This document shows positions 31,174-39,729 of a DNA stretch of 64,000 bases, piece after piece. The stretch covers positions 3,410,001-3,474,000 of the forward strand of contig NZ_CP147838.1 in NCBI RefSeq assembly GCF_037338445.1, read 5' to 3'. The translations under genes and the position numbers were made by a program. A model generated the notes under the pieces. The model saw only the letters and a program-made list of their open reading frames with translations. It was not told the DNA's origin and made no database searches. How positions within the stretch are numbered: the first letter of the stretch is position 1; every line of letters begins with the position of its first letter. The DNA is from Salinibaculum sp. SYNS191 (lineage in GTDB: Archaea > Halobacteriota > Halobacteria > Halobacteriales > Haloarculaceae).

Positions 31174-32580
31174 ATGTCATCTCAAGACAGACGCACGTTT
31201 CTCAAGGTGAGCGGCGCAGTGCTCGGGGGTATCGCCGTCGGGTCGACCGTCACGGCCGCGACATCGACCGACCGGTACATCGTAGATACGACCGGAGTAA
31301 ACGCGCTCGACGGCGTAGACGTCATCCACGCGCTGGATGCAGTCGACGTCGCTGTCGTCCGGGGTGACGAGTCCCGGGTCGCGGCCCTCTCCGAGCGCTA
31401 CGAGCCGGATGTCTCATACCAGCTCGACCGCCCGAGCGACGGAACCCTCCAGAAGCAGTACGAGTCCGACTCCGGCACGGGAGGCGGCGGCCAAGCCAAC
31501 GGAAAGGGGCAGTCCGGCGGGAGTTCGACCGCGAGTGCGACCGACGAACCGCTCTATCCCCTCCAGTGGGACAAACAGGCGCTGGACGTCCCGGCCGTCC
31601 ACGACGTCACTCGCGGGGAGGGTACCAGAATCGCCATCGTCGACAGCGGCGTCGCAGCAGGTCATCCCGACCTCCAGCACGCGGTGAACACGACCCTGTC
31701 CCGGAACTTCACGACCGACGACTACGGCGCTGGGGCTCCCTACGCCGGGTACCACGGCACCCACGTCGCCGGCATCGCCGCCGCGAACGGTCGCAACGGC
31801 GAAGGCGTCGTCGGGACTGCACCGGCGACGGAAGTCGTCGACTGTCGGGTCTTCTCGCCCACCTACGCCGGGGCCTTCTTCGGGGACATCCTGGCGGCAA
31901 TCGTCTACAGCGCGAACGTCGACTGCGACGTCGCGAACCTGAGCCTGGGCGCGTACCCGATTCCCCGCGAGGGCTTCGGCGGCTTTTACGGCAAGTCGCT
32001 CAACCGTACGATGACCTACGTCAACAAGGAGGGGACGCTGCTGTGCATCGCGGCCGGGAACGACAGCGCGGACCTCCAGCACGACGGCGACTTCATCAGT
32101 CTCCCGAACGAGGGGGCACAGGCGGTCAGCGTCAGCGCCACCGGCCCTATCGGCTACAGGTGGGACGCCGACGGCGACGGCGAGACGCTGGACCTCGACG
32201 ACCCGCCCGAGAGCCCGGCGGGCTACACGAACTACGGGACCAACGCCGTCGACCTCGGTGCGCCGGGCGGCGACTACGACCTCGGCGCTATCGGGACGGG
32301 GGTCCCGTGGTACTACGACCTCGTGCTGAGCACGTTTGCGGAGCCGCAGTTCACGAAGAGCGGCAAGTACCTCGGAGCGGAGTACAGTTACAGCTGGGTC
32401 GCCGGAACCAGCATGGCGGCACCACAGGTGGCGGGTGCCGCCGCCCTCGTCCGGAGTCAGTATCCGGACCTCGGCGCCGACCAGGTGGAGTCGCGGCTGA
32501 AACGTGCGGCTGACGTCCCCGACGGCTACGACAAGACGTACTACGGCAGCGGCTTTCTGAACATTCTCGACGCTCTGTAA
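31174..32580 (+). CDS. Secreted S8 family serine peptidase (subtilase 1), Tat substrate
   Basis: 468 residues. Signal with a twin-arginine (SSQDRRTFLKVSGAVLGGIA) implies Tat export, as for halolysins. The catalytic triad is Asp157 (AIVDSGVAAGHPDL), His194 (GYHGTHVAGIAAANG) and Ser413 (AGTSMAAPQVAGAAALV), with the oxyanion Asn in CIAAGNDSADL. An I9-like propeptide lies between the signal and residue about 100 (RYIVDTTGVNALDGVDV), then a Gly/Ser-rich linker. No C-terminal repeat domain. The second subtilase begins 92 nt downstream. Confidence 0.93.
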   Translation: MSSQDRRTFLKVSGAVLGGIAVGSTVTAATSTDRYIVDTTGVNALDGVDVIHALDAVDVAVVRGDESRVAALSERYEPDVSYQLDRPSDGTLQKQYESDSGTGGGGQANGKGQSGGSSTASATDEPLYPLQWDKQALDVPAVHDVTRGEGTRIAIVDSGVAAGHPDLQHAVNTTLSRNFTTDDYGAGAPYAGYHGTHVAGIAAANGRNGEGVVGTAPATEVVDCRVFSPTYAGAFFGDILAAIVYSANVDCDVANLSLGAYPIPREGFGGFYGKSLNRTMTYVNKEGTLLCIAAGNDSADLQHDGDFISLPNEGAQAVSVSATGPIGYRWDADGDGETLDLDDPPESPAGYTNYGTNAVDLGAPGGDYDLGAIGTGVPWYYDLVLSTFAEPQFTKSGKYLGAEYSYSWVAGTSMAAPQVAGAAALVRSQYPDLGADQVESRLKRAADVPDGYDKTYYGSGFLNILDAL

Positions 32581-32584
32581 GTGG

Positions 32585-32616
32585 CTACTAATCTGTACTT
32601 GACGTACTACTAATCT
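32585..32616 (+). promoter_or_regulatory. Direct repeat, operator-like, upstream of subtilase 2
   Basis: CTACTAATCT occurs at 32585-32594 and again at 32607-32616, a 22-nt period (two helical turns), followed by a CTACGTACG palindromic stretch. The pair ends about 20 nt before the TATA-like CATATATAC (32639-32647), where an activator would bind. Confidence 0.5.
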
Positions 32617-32637
32617 ATCCTCTACGTACGAAAAACG

Positions 32638-32647
32638 CATATATACT
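32638..32647 (+). promoter_or_regulatory. TATA-like box of subtilase 2
   Basis: GCATATATAC centres about 30 nt before the ATG at 32672, the spacing for a leaderless transcript. Confidence 0.7.
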
Positions 32648-32671
32648 GCCACTGTGACGGGGTAAGACGAG

Positions 32672-35137
32672 ATGTTACGTGAGAGTAACCGTGAGGACCT
32701 GTCGATTTCACGACGGCAGGTCCTCCAGGCAGCGGGGGCACTCGGGGCGGTTGGCGGACTCTCCGGGTTCGCCTCCGCAGCGGGGACAGCGGAGTTCAAC
32801 GTCGGCGTCGCGGCGGGGGCCCGCGGCGCCGAACGGGCGGCAAAGCGGGCCGCAGACGCGGTGCGCAAGACCATCGACCTCGGTCCGTACGGCCGGGTCG
32901 TCGTCGGGCAGTTCGCACCGGAGGCGCGGGCGAACCTGCAGAACAACCCGAACGTCGAGTACGTCGAACCGAACTACGCCGCGGAGAAACTGGAGACGCT
33001 GCCGTGGGGTGTCGACCGCGTCGACGCGGACGTACTCCACGACAACGGTGACACTGGCGCGGGGGCAACCATCGCAATCCTCGATACGGGGGTCGACGAC
33101 GACCACCCCGACCTGGCGGCCAACGTCGACCCGAACCTCGGTGCAGCCTTCGGGTCCGCCTGTGGTTCCGAGAGCGGCGGCTGCCGGTACGGACGCGAGG
33201 GGTACAACGGCAACGACTGCAACTACGAGTGGTCCGACGACGACGACCACGGGACCCACGTCGCCGGCACCGCCAGCGCCGTCCGGGGCAACAGCGAGGG
33301 GGTCGCTGGCGGCGTCTCGACGGAGGCGACCATCATGCCGGTGAAGGTACTCAGCGGCTGTGGATCGGGCACGTACGCCGACATCGCCGACGGCGTCAAG
33401 TACGCTGCCGACAACGGTGCCGACGTCGTCAACATGTCCCTGGGCGGCGGCTCCAGTGACTCGACGCTGCGAAACGCCTGCAAGTACGCATCCGACAACG
33501 GTGTCGTCCTCGTGGCGGCGGCGGGCAACGACGGTCCCTGCTCGGACTGCGTCTCCTACCCGGCGAGCTACGACACGGTGATGGCCGTCTCGGCCACCGA
33601 CAGCGACGACTCGCTCGCGGACTACTCCTCGACCGGCTCGGAAGTCGAACTCGCCGCTCCCGGGACAGGCATCCTCTCGACCATCCCGCCCGAGAGCGAG
33701 GACGACTCGAACGACGGCTACGAGAGGTTCTCCGGCACGTCGATGGCGACGCCGCACGTCGCGGGCGCGGCCGGGCAGGTGGCCGCGAGCGGCAGCCTGA
33801 GTAACGCGGAGATTCGCCAGCAACTGACCGACTCCGCCGAGGACGTCGGCCTCGCCGCCAACGAACAGGGTGCAGGTCTCCTCGACGCCGAGGCCGCCGT
33901 CGGAAGCTCGTCGAGTGACTCCGCACCCGGCGTCTCGTGGGTAACTCCGAGCGACGGCGGGACTGTCAGCGGGACCGTCACGGTACAGATAGACGCCTCG
34001 GATGCGGAGAACGACCCCGGGACGCTGAACGTCGACTGGATTCTCGGCAGCAGTTCCCGGGTGACCACCTACAGTTCGGACTCCGGCTACTACGAGGACT
34101 CCTGGGATAGCACCGCTGTCTCCGACGGGAGCTACGACCTGACTGCCGAGGCGACCGATTCGGCGGGCAACACCACCACTGCGACTATCACCGTCACCGT
34201 CGACAACACCGAGAGCGCGCCCGCCGTCGACAGCCTCTCCGCGAGCGAAGTCGAGACGAGCGACGGCGACGCGGAGTTCGACGCGGACTGGTCGGTCTCC
34301 GACAGCGACGGTAACCTCTCGTCGGTCGACCTCGTGCTCACGCAGGACTCTGACGGGTCGACGGAGGACACTGCAACCGTCAGCGTCTCCGGCGATACCG
34401 CCAGCGGGACGACCCGGCTCGTGGCCGCCGGCGACGAGGGTACGGGCAATTCCTACACGGTCGACGCGACTGTCACCGATGGGGCCGGGAAGACGGATTC
34501 CGTGACGGCCTCGGCGGCCGAGTCGGAGAGTGCGCCCGCCGTCGACAGCCTCTCCGCAAGCGAAGTCGAGACGAGCGATTCCGACGCCGAGTTCGACGTC
34601 TCCTGGGGCGTCAGCGACGCCGACGGCGACCTCTCGTCGGTCGAATTGAGCTTGACCGACGACACCGACAGCGAGAACGAGGACTCGGTGACTGTCACTG
34701 TCTCCGGCGATACCGCCAGCGGGACGACCCGCCTGGTCGCCGCCGGCGACGAGGGGTCCGGAAACAGCTACACGGTCGAGGCAACCGTCACCGACTCCTA
34801 TGAGAATACCGGCTCCAGGTCGACAGCCGTCAGCGAAACCGAGAGCACCAACGCCGCGCCATCGGCGAGCATCGACGCGCTGAATAACCGGAGCAATCCG
34901 CGGTGGGACCGCTACGAAGTCGACTGGAGAGCCGGCGACGCCGACGGCAACCTCGACACGGTGGTCGTCGAGATGCTCGACTCCGCAGGGAACGTGCTCG
35001 ATTCCGTGACGAGGAACGTCAGCGGCTCCGCCGCGTCGGGCGTCGACGAGGTCCGCAGCAAGCAAACCGGGGCAACGGTCGCCGTGACCGTCACCGACAC
35101 CGACGGGGCCTCCGACTCGGACTCCCGGTCAATCTGA
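32672..35137 (+). CDS. Halolysin-like S8 serine peptidase with Ig-like repeats (subtilase 2)
   Basis: 821 residues. Tat signal SISRRQVLQAAGALGAVGGL. An I9-like prodomain (RKTIDLGPYGRVVVGQFAPE, NNPNVEYVEPNYAAE) precedes the catalytic domain: Asp138 (AILDTGVDDDHPDLA), His193 (DHGTHVAGTASAV) and Ser357 (FSGTSMATPHVAGAA). Six Cys, several in the catalytic domain, suggest disulfides. From about residue 415, three to four Ig/cadherin-like beta modules follow; modules at residues 516-620 and 621-725 are nearly the same. Cell-surface or secreted alkaline protease. The BsuPI-like gene follows by 3 nt. Confidence 0.94.
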   Translation: MLRESNREDLSISRRQVLQAAGALGAVGGLSGFASAAGTAEFNVGVAAGARGAERAAKRAADAVRKTIDLGPYGRVVVGQFAPEARANLQNNPNVEYVEPNYAAEKLETLPWGVDRVDADVLHDNGDTGAGATIAILDTGVDDDHPDLAANVDPNLGAAFGSACGSESGGCRYGREGYNGNDCNYEWSDDDDHGTHVAGTASAVRGNSEGVAGGVSTEATIMPVKVLSGCGSGTYADIADGVKYAADNGADVVNMSLGGGSSDSTLRNACKYASDNGVVLVAAAGNDGPCSDCVSYPASYDTVMAVSATDSDDSLADYSSTGSEVELAAPGTGILSTIPPESEDDSNDGYERFSGTSMATPHVAGAAGQVAASGSLSNAEIRQQLTDSAEDVGLAANEQGAGLLDAEAAVGSSSSDSAPGVSWVTPSDGGTVSGTVTVQIDASDAENDPGTLNVDWILGSSSRVTTYSSDSGYYEDSWDSTAVSDGSYDLTAEATDSAGNTTTATITVTVDNTESAPAVDSLSASEVETSDGDAEFDADWSVSDSDGNLSSVDLVLTQDSDGSTEDTATVSVSGDTASGTTRLVAAGDEGTGNSYTVDATVTDGAGKTDSVTASAAESESAPAVDSLSASEVETSDSDAEFDVSWGVSDADGDLSSVELSLTDDTDSENEDSVTVTVSGDTASGTTRLVAAGDEGSGNSYTVEATVTDSYENTGSRSTAVSETESTNAAPSASIDALNNRSNPRWDRYEVDWRAGDADGNLDTVVVEMLDSAGNVLDSVTRNVSGSAASGVDEVRSKQTGATVAVTVTDTDGASDSDSRSI
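34217..34846 (+). repeat. Tandem 315-bp in-frame repeat within subtilase 2
   Basis: Two adjacent 315-nt (105-codon) units begin at 34217 and 34532 with GCGCCCGCCGTCGACAGCCT, and share long identical runs such as the one at 34388 and 34703 (CTCCGGCGATACCGCCAGCG). The conservation of silent positions points to recent duplication or gene conversion. Each unit codes for one beta-sandwich module. Confidence 0.8.
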
Positions 35138-35140
35138 GCC

Positions 35141-35476
35141 GTGCTCGACGGCACACTCGTCGTCGACGTCCACCCGTCGGCGGTCGAGTTCGCGTTCACC
35201 GTCAGCAACGCGGACACCGACCCCGTCGAGTTGACGTTCCGCTCCGGGAAGGTGGCCGACGTCGCGGTGTACGACGGCGACGCGGTGGTCTGGCGCTGGA
35301 GCGACGGCCGGATGTTCACCCAGGCGCTGCGGACCGACACCTTCGACCCCGGCGAGTCGTTCACGCACACGGCGACGTGGGAGCACCCGTCTCCTGGTTC
35401 CTACACCGCGGAGGCGACGCTCGAAGCGACGAACGCCGACCTCTCAGTGCGGCAGTCCTTTGCGGTCGAGGACTGA
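35141..35476 (+). CDS. BsuPI-related putative protease inhibitor domain protein
   Basis: 111 residues, GTG start, no signal peptide or membrane helix. The domain resembles BsuPI (intracellular proteinase inhibitor): VEFAFTVSNADTDPVELTFR, VAVYDGDAVVWRWSDGRMFT, LRTDTFDPGESFTHTATWEH, SYTAEATLEATN. BsuPI of Bacillus subtilis inhibits a cytoplasmic subtilisin. Here the gene follows a subtilase by 3 nt, so it is probably in the same transcript and could protect the cell from unexported protease. Whether it inhibits anything is unproven; other BsuPI-domain proteins are of unknown role. Confidence 0.82.
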   Translation: MLDGTLVVDVHPSAVEFAFTVSNADTDPVELTFRSGKVADVAVYDGDAVVWRWSDGRMFTQALRTDTFDPGESFTHTATWEHPSPGSYTAEATLEATNADLSVRQSFAVED

Positions 35477-35480
35477 CGGT

Positions 35481-36227
35481 CTACGACTGGGCGGTCCCGG
35501 TGTCGCTGCCGCCGCTGTCAGTTGGCGTCTCCGTCGCCTCGTAGACGACGTCGGTGTTGGTCGCGACGGGCTGGAGCAGGTAGCGGCTCCCCTGTCCGCG
35601 CTTGACCGGCGTGAAGTCCGCCACGAACCGGGTCCGCTGGTTCTCGCGGACCTCGAAGGACTGCTTGAACTGCAGCGGCGCGTTCCCGGGCGTGTCGACC
35701 TGCGCCTCGCCGCCGTCTGCGAGCGTGCCGTCGACGCTCGACACGTCGAGCTGGAGGAACTCGTAGGCCCCCGCGGCCACCTCGCGCTCGTCGACGAGGG
35801 AGGTGGCTCCGTCCTGTAACTCCACGAGGTCGGCGGTCTGGGGCTCGTCGAACTCGTGGTACTCGCGGGCCTCGCTCTCGTCGACGTCTTCTTCCGCCTG
35901 TTCGACCACCGTGCCGTCGGTCGTGTCGCCGTCGGTGCTGGTGCCGTCCGTGGTGTTGCCGTCACCACCCTCATCGCCGTCGTCGTCCTCACCGTCGTCC
36001 CCGTCCTCGCTGGCCGGTTTCAGCCAGATGCCCTGGATGGTGACGACGCAGGACTCGAAGTCGGCGATGTCGCCGGGCTGGTCGGTGACGGCGGTGGCGA
36101 GCGTCCCCGTCGCCGCCGCGGCGTCGCCCGTGCAACCGGCCAGTCCGACCGCACTCGCCGCGCCGACGGCACCGATTGCTTTCAGGTACGCACGTCTCGA
36201 CGTCGTTGCGCTGTCGCTTTTCTGCAT
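35481..36227 (-). CDS. DUF4382 domain Tat lipoprotein
   Basis: 248 residues. Signal SRRAYLKAIGAVGAASAVGL with the lipobox LAGC, so a Tat-exported lipoprotein. Mature domain: TLATAVTDQPGDIADFESCV (DUF4382 start), a 70-residue Asp/Glu/Gly/Thr insertion (about residues 75-125), then DLVELQDGATSLVDEREVAA, GAYEFLQLDVSSVDGTLADG and FTPVKRGQGSRYLLQPVATN. The role is unknown. A TATA-like box (36250-36258, minus strand) precedes the ATG at 36227. Confidence 0.82.
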   Translation of the reverse strand: MQKSDSATTSRRAYLKAIGAVGAASAVGLAGCTGDAAAATGTLATAVTDQPGDIADFESCVVTIQGIWLKPASEDGDDGEDDDGDEGGDGNTTDGTSTDGDTTDGTVVEQAEEDVDESEAREYHEFDEPQTADLVELQDGATSLVDEREVAAGAYEFLQLDVSSVDGTLADGGEAQVDTPGNAPLQFKQSFEVRENQRTRFVADFTPVKRGQGSRYLLQPVATNTDVVYEATETPTDSGGSDTGTAQS

Positions 36228-36330
36228 GCGACTGGTGGGTGGGACGCCGGGAGAATAAGCGGGGGAAGCGCCTAGCCCTGGTGTGTCCGGTTTTGGCCGA
36301 ATTACGCCGATTTAAGGCGATTTCCCGGCT

Positions 36331-37512
36331 TCAGGAGAGGTCGAACTTCTGGGCGGCGGTCTGCATGTCCTTGTCGCCGCGGCCACAGAGGTTCACGAGC
36401 AGCGTGTCGTGGCGGTCCTCCTGGGCGAGTTTCTTCGCCAGCGCGATGGCGTGGCTCGGCTCCAGCGCGGGGATGATGCCCTCCGCGCGGGACAGTTCCT
36501 GGAAGGCGTCCAGTGCCTCCTCGTCGGTGATGGCGTGGTACTCCGCCCTGCCCAGCGACTGGAGGGCGGCGTGTTCCGGGCCGACGGCGGGGTAGTCCAG
36601 GCCAGCGGAGACGGAGTGGTTCTCGGTGTCCTCGTCGATGACCTTCGTCATCATCCCCTGGAACACCTGGGGTTCCTCCTGCTTGGACCTCGACAGCGGC
36701 GCGGAGTGGTGGGTGTCGTCGGTCCCGCCGGGTTCCGCGCCGTACAGCGCCACGTCATCCTCCTTGAACGCGTGGAACAGGCCGATGGCGTTGGAGCCGC
36801 CGCCGACGCAGGCGACGCAGGCGTCGGGCAGGTCGCCGTGGAGTTCCTGAATCTGCTCGCGGGCCTCGTGGCCGATGACCGACTGGAACTCCCGGACCAT
36901 CCGCGGGAAGGGGTCGGGGCCGACGGCGCTGCCGACGAGGTAGTGGGTCTCCTCCATGTTCGCAGCGAAGTCCTCCAGGGCGGCGTCGACGGCCTCGGCC
37001 AGCCCCTCGTTGCCGCGGGTGACCTCCTCGACTTCCGCGCCGAGCAGGCGCATGCGGAAGACGTTCATCTCCTGGCGCTGGATGTCCTTGCGGCCCATGT
37101 AGACCTTCACGGGGAGGTCGAGCAAGGCGCCGACCATCGCCGTCGCGGTGCCGTGCTGGCCGGCCCCCGTCTCGGCGATGAGGCGCTCCTTGCCGGCCTT
37201 CTTCGCGAGCAGGCCCTGCCCGAGCGTGTTGTTGAGCTTGTGGGCACCGCCGTGGAGCAGGTCCTCGTGTTTGAAGTAGATGTTCGCGTCCCAGCGCTCG
37301 CTCAGCGTCTCCGCGTGGAAGACGGGCGTCGGGCGACCGCCGTAGTGTTTCAGGTAGTACTGGAACTCCTCCTGGAACTCCTCGGTGGGAACGACTGTCT
37401 CGAAGGCCTCTGCGAGCTGTGCGAGCGGTTCCTCCAGCGGCTCCGGCACGTGCCGACCGCCGAATTCCTCGAACTCTCCTTCCATGCTCCCGTCTGTGTG
37501 TGGCGTCGACAT
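36331..37512 (-). CDS. trpB: Tryptophan synthase beta chain, stand-alone
   Basis: 393 residues. PLP enzyme joining indole and serine. PLP Lys92 lies in LLHGGAHKLNNTLGQG; RLIAETGAGQHGTATAMVGA, VYMGRKDIQRQEMNVFRMRL, CVGGGSNAIGLFHAF and the C-terminal CGRGDKDM phosphate-binding loop are present. It resembles the TrpB1 type, which normally pairs with TrpA, yet no trpA or other trp gene is in the window. The N-terminus is extended and acidic. ATG 37512 is preferred over upstream starts that run into the divergent promoter of the glycine-zipper gene. Confidence 0.95.
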   Translation of the reverse strand: MSTPHTDGSMEGEFEEFGGRHVPEPLEEPLAQLAEAFETVVPTEEFQEEFQYYLKHYGGRPTPVFHAETLSERWDANIYFKHEDLLHGGAHKLNNTLGQGLLAKKAGKERLIAETGAGQHGTATAMVGALLDLPVKVYMGRKDIQRQEMNVFRMRLLGAEVEEVTRGNEGLAEAVDAALEDFAANMEETHYLVGSAVGPDPFPRMVREFQSVIGHEAREQIQELHGDLPDACVACVGGGSNAIGLFHAFKEDDVALYGAEPGGTDDTHHSAPLSRSKQEEPQVFQGMMTKVIDEDTENHSVSAGLDYPAVGPEHAALQSLGRAEYHAITDEEALDAFQELSRAEGIIPALEPSHAIALAKKLAQEDRHDTLLVNLCGRGDKDMQTAAQKFDLS

Positions 37513-37590
37513 AGGTGTTGTGTCAGCCGATTCCGTCGAGGACGGGCCAGCGAGCGAACGAACTGGGGAGTCGTCGATCTGCGCCAGCCG

Positions 37591-37600
37591 GACATATATT
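37591..37600 (+). promoter_or_regulatory. TATA-like box of the glycine-zipper gene
   Basis: ACATATATTA lies about 28 nt before the ATG at 37619; the divergent trpB starts at 37512, so this gap of about 106 nt holds both promoters. Confidence 0.65.
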
Positions 37601-37618
37601 ATCGTCCAGGCCCTGACT

Positions 37619-37795
37619 ATGACTGCAATGTTCTGCAGCAAAGACAAGCACGCGAAACGCGGCGCGACGGCAGGCGCGAGCATCGGCGCGGCACTCGGCA
37701 GCCCGCTCGGTCCCGTCGGGGCCGGCATCGGTGCCGGCTTCGGCGGCGCGACGGGCTACCTCGCCGGAACCGCCCGGGACCGCCTCGGTCCCTGA
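37619..37795 (+). CDS. Glycine-zipper small protein
   Basis: 58 residues. After a short charged head (MTAMFCSKDKHAKRGA) comes GASIGAALGSPLGPVGAGIG and AGFGGATGYLAGT, with Gly or Ala every four residues: a glycine-zipper membrane-associating segment of the kind found in many small envelope proteins. The first ATG (37619) and a second (37628) both lie at the leaderless distance from the TATA-like box. Function unknown. Confidence 0.72.
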   Translation: MTAMFCSKDKHAKRGATAGASIGAALGSPLGPVGAGIGAGFGGATGYLAGTARDRLGP

Positions 37796-37862
37796 CGAGG
37801 CCCGTTCGCTGCGGGTTCCGACGGCCGTAACGGGGATTTACCTCCGCCTCCGAGAGGCCCCT

Positions 37863-39617
37863 ATGTCAGACGGGACGCCGGTCGACGGGCGCGACGAACC
37901 CGCGACCGGCGACGACGACCACGCCGAACTGCTCTCGGAACTGGACTCGCACGACCTCGCGCTGGCGATGGACGCCGTCGCAGCCAGCGACGCCGACGCT
38001 TTCGACTTCGACCCCGGCGCGGACCCCGACGAGGTCTTCCCGCAGTCGGTCGCAAGCGGGGGACCGACGCCGACCGGCGTCATCCTCTGGACGCGGGTCG
38101 ACCCGGACGCCTTCGACGCCGGCCGGCCGCTGGCCGTCCAGGTGGCGACCGACGACTCCTTCGACGAGGTGGTCTACGACGGCGTCGTCACCGACGGCGA
38201 GCGCATTGCCGCCCACGACTACACCGTCAAGGTCGACCTCGACGGCCAGCTCTCCCCCGACACCGAGTACGCCTACCGGTTCGTCTACGGCGAGACCGCC
38301 TCCCGGACCGGCCACTGCCGGACGCTGCCCCGGCCCGATGACTCGCCCGAGTCAGTCCGCTTCGCCGTGCTCACCTGCCAGAACTACCTCAACGGCTACT
38401 TCCCGGCGCTGCACTACGTCGCCGAGGAGGACGTGGACTTCATCGTCCACCTGGGCGATTTCATCTACGAGTCCGACGACGGCCACTTCAAGGGACTCGG
38501 CTCGTACGACTATCCCGGCCGCGAACTCTCCCTGCCGAGTGGCTTCGACCGGGTCCACGGACTCGACGACTACCGCTATCTCCACCGGACGTATCGCACC
38601 GACCGCTTCCTCCAGGAGGCGCTGGAGTCGCACACGCTCGTCGCCGGCTGGGACGACCACGAGATGGTCAACGACATCTACTGGGACCACCGCACGGACG
38701 CCCCAGCGGGCGACCACCCCCGCAGCGACGACCCGGAGTTCATGACCGAACTCGTCGCCGACGCGATGCACGCCTGGTGGGAGTACATGCCCGCCCGCGT
38801 CGAGTACGACCCCGCCGGCAACTCGCTGCAGGAGCGCTTCCGGCTCTGGCGGAAACTGGAGTTCGGCGACCTCGTCTCGCTGGTGATGACCGACGAGCGG
38901 CTCTTTCGGGACCCGCCACGCGAAGCGATTCCGACGCCGGACAACGTGGGACCGCACCGCGAACCACCCGGCCGGACGATGCTCGGCGAGGAGCAGCGGG
39001 AGTGGCTCGTCGAGACGCTGACGACCGACGGGAACCTGTGGACGGTCTGGGCCGACGAGGTGCTGACTGTGCCGTTCCGACTCGGGTCGGGGCCGCTGTC
39101 GGTTTACCCGGTCCAGGGAGGGTGGGACGGCTACACCCGCGAGCGCCAGCGCATCTCCGAGGCCGTCGCCGAGGCGGAGGTGGACAACTACGTCACGCTC
39201 ACCGGGGACATGCACTGCTACGTCGCGGGGTACAACCAGACGTCCTACCCCGGCCGCGTCACCGGGGGCGAGGGCGTCGCCCAGGGCGAGCGCATCGGCG
39301 TGGAGTTCATGACCCCGGCCACGACGTCGCTGAACGCCGCCGAAGCGTTGCACCTGACCCGTGGCCTGCGCGGCAAGCTAACCGAACCGCTCCTGTCGAA
39401 ACTCGTCACCGCGATGAACCCCCACATCGAGTTCTTCGACAGCCACAACTGGGGGTACTCCGTCGTGGAGTTCACCCGCGACGAGTGCACGTACGTCGCT
39501 TACGCCGTCGACAAGACAGTCGACTCCCCGGACGCCGACCGCGACGTGGTCGCCGCATACCGCGTGCCAGAGGGTGTCGTGAACCTCGACGACGTCACCG
39601 ACCAGTACAGCGGGTAG
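37863..39617 (+). CDS. phoD: PhoD-type alkaline phosphatase/phosphodiesterase without signal peptide
   Basis: 584 residues. PhoD N-terminal domain (FPQSVASGGPTPTGVILWTR) and metallophosphatase domain: FAVLTCQNYLNGYFPALHYV, DFIVHLGDFIYESDD, LVAGWDDHEMVNDIYW, VTLTGDMHCYVAGYN and VEFMTPATTSLNA, typical of Fe/Ca-dependent PhoD enzymes. Unlike secreted PhoD it starts with an acidic 50-residue leader (SDGTPVDGRDEPATGDDDH) and lacks the RR signal, so it may be cytoplasmic or exported by another route. No phosphate-responsive neighbour is seen. Confidence 0.92.
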   Translation: MSDGTPVDGRDEPATGDDDHAELLSELDSHDLALAMDAVAASDADAFDFDPGADPDEVFPQSVASGGPTPTGVILWTRVDPDAFDAGRPLAVQVATDDSFDEVVYDGVVTDGERIAAHDYTVKVDLDGQLSPDTEYAYRFVYGETASRTGHCRTLPRPDDSPESVRFAVLTCQNYLNGYFPALHYVAEEDVDFIVHLGDFIYESDDGHFKGLGSYDYPGRELSLPSGFDRVHGLDDYRYLHRTYRTDRFLQEALESHTLVAGWDDHEMVNDIYWDHRTDAPAGDHPRSDDPEFMTELVADAMHAWWEYMPARVEYDPAGNSLQERFRLWRKLEFGDLVSLVMTDERLFRDPPREAIPTPDNVGPHREPPGRTMLGEEQREWLVETLTTDGNLWTVWADEVLTVPFRLGSGPLSVYPVQGGWDGYTRERQRISEAVAEAEVDNYVTLTGDMHCYVAGYNQTSYPGRVTGGEGVAQGERIGVEFMTPATTSLNAAEALHLTRGLRGKLTEPLLSKLVTAMNPHIEFFDSHNWGYSVVEFTRDECTYVAYAVDKTVDSPDADRDVVAAYRVPEGVVNLDDVTDQYSG

Positions 39618-39689
39618 TGGGCCGCTGCCGACTCCTGACGGCACCTGAGTGGACGAATGTCCAGCGCATTTTAATACTGATATTATCTT

Positions 39690-39701
39690 CGGAACCCTTA
39701 T
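39690..39701 (+). promoter_or_regulatory. Promoter motif of cold-shock gene 2
   Basis: CGGAACCCTTAT ends 29 nt before the ATG at 39730. The same 12 bases stand at exactly the same distance in cold-shock gene 3. Confidence 0.65.
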
Positions 39702-39729
39702 CCGTGGTCCGGTGATTGAGTTAATTGCA

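Noticed and set aside
32708..35065. Open frame of about 785 codons opposite subtilase 2
   Set aside because: Antisense of the repetitive beta-sandwich coding region; no fold-like pattern.
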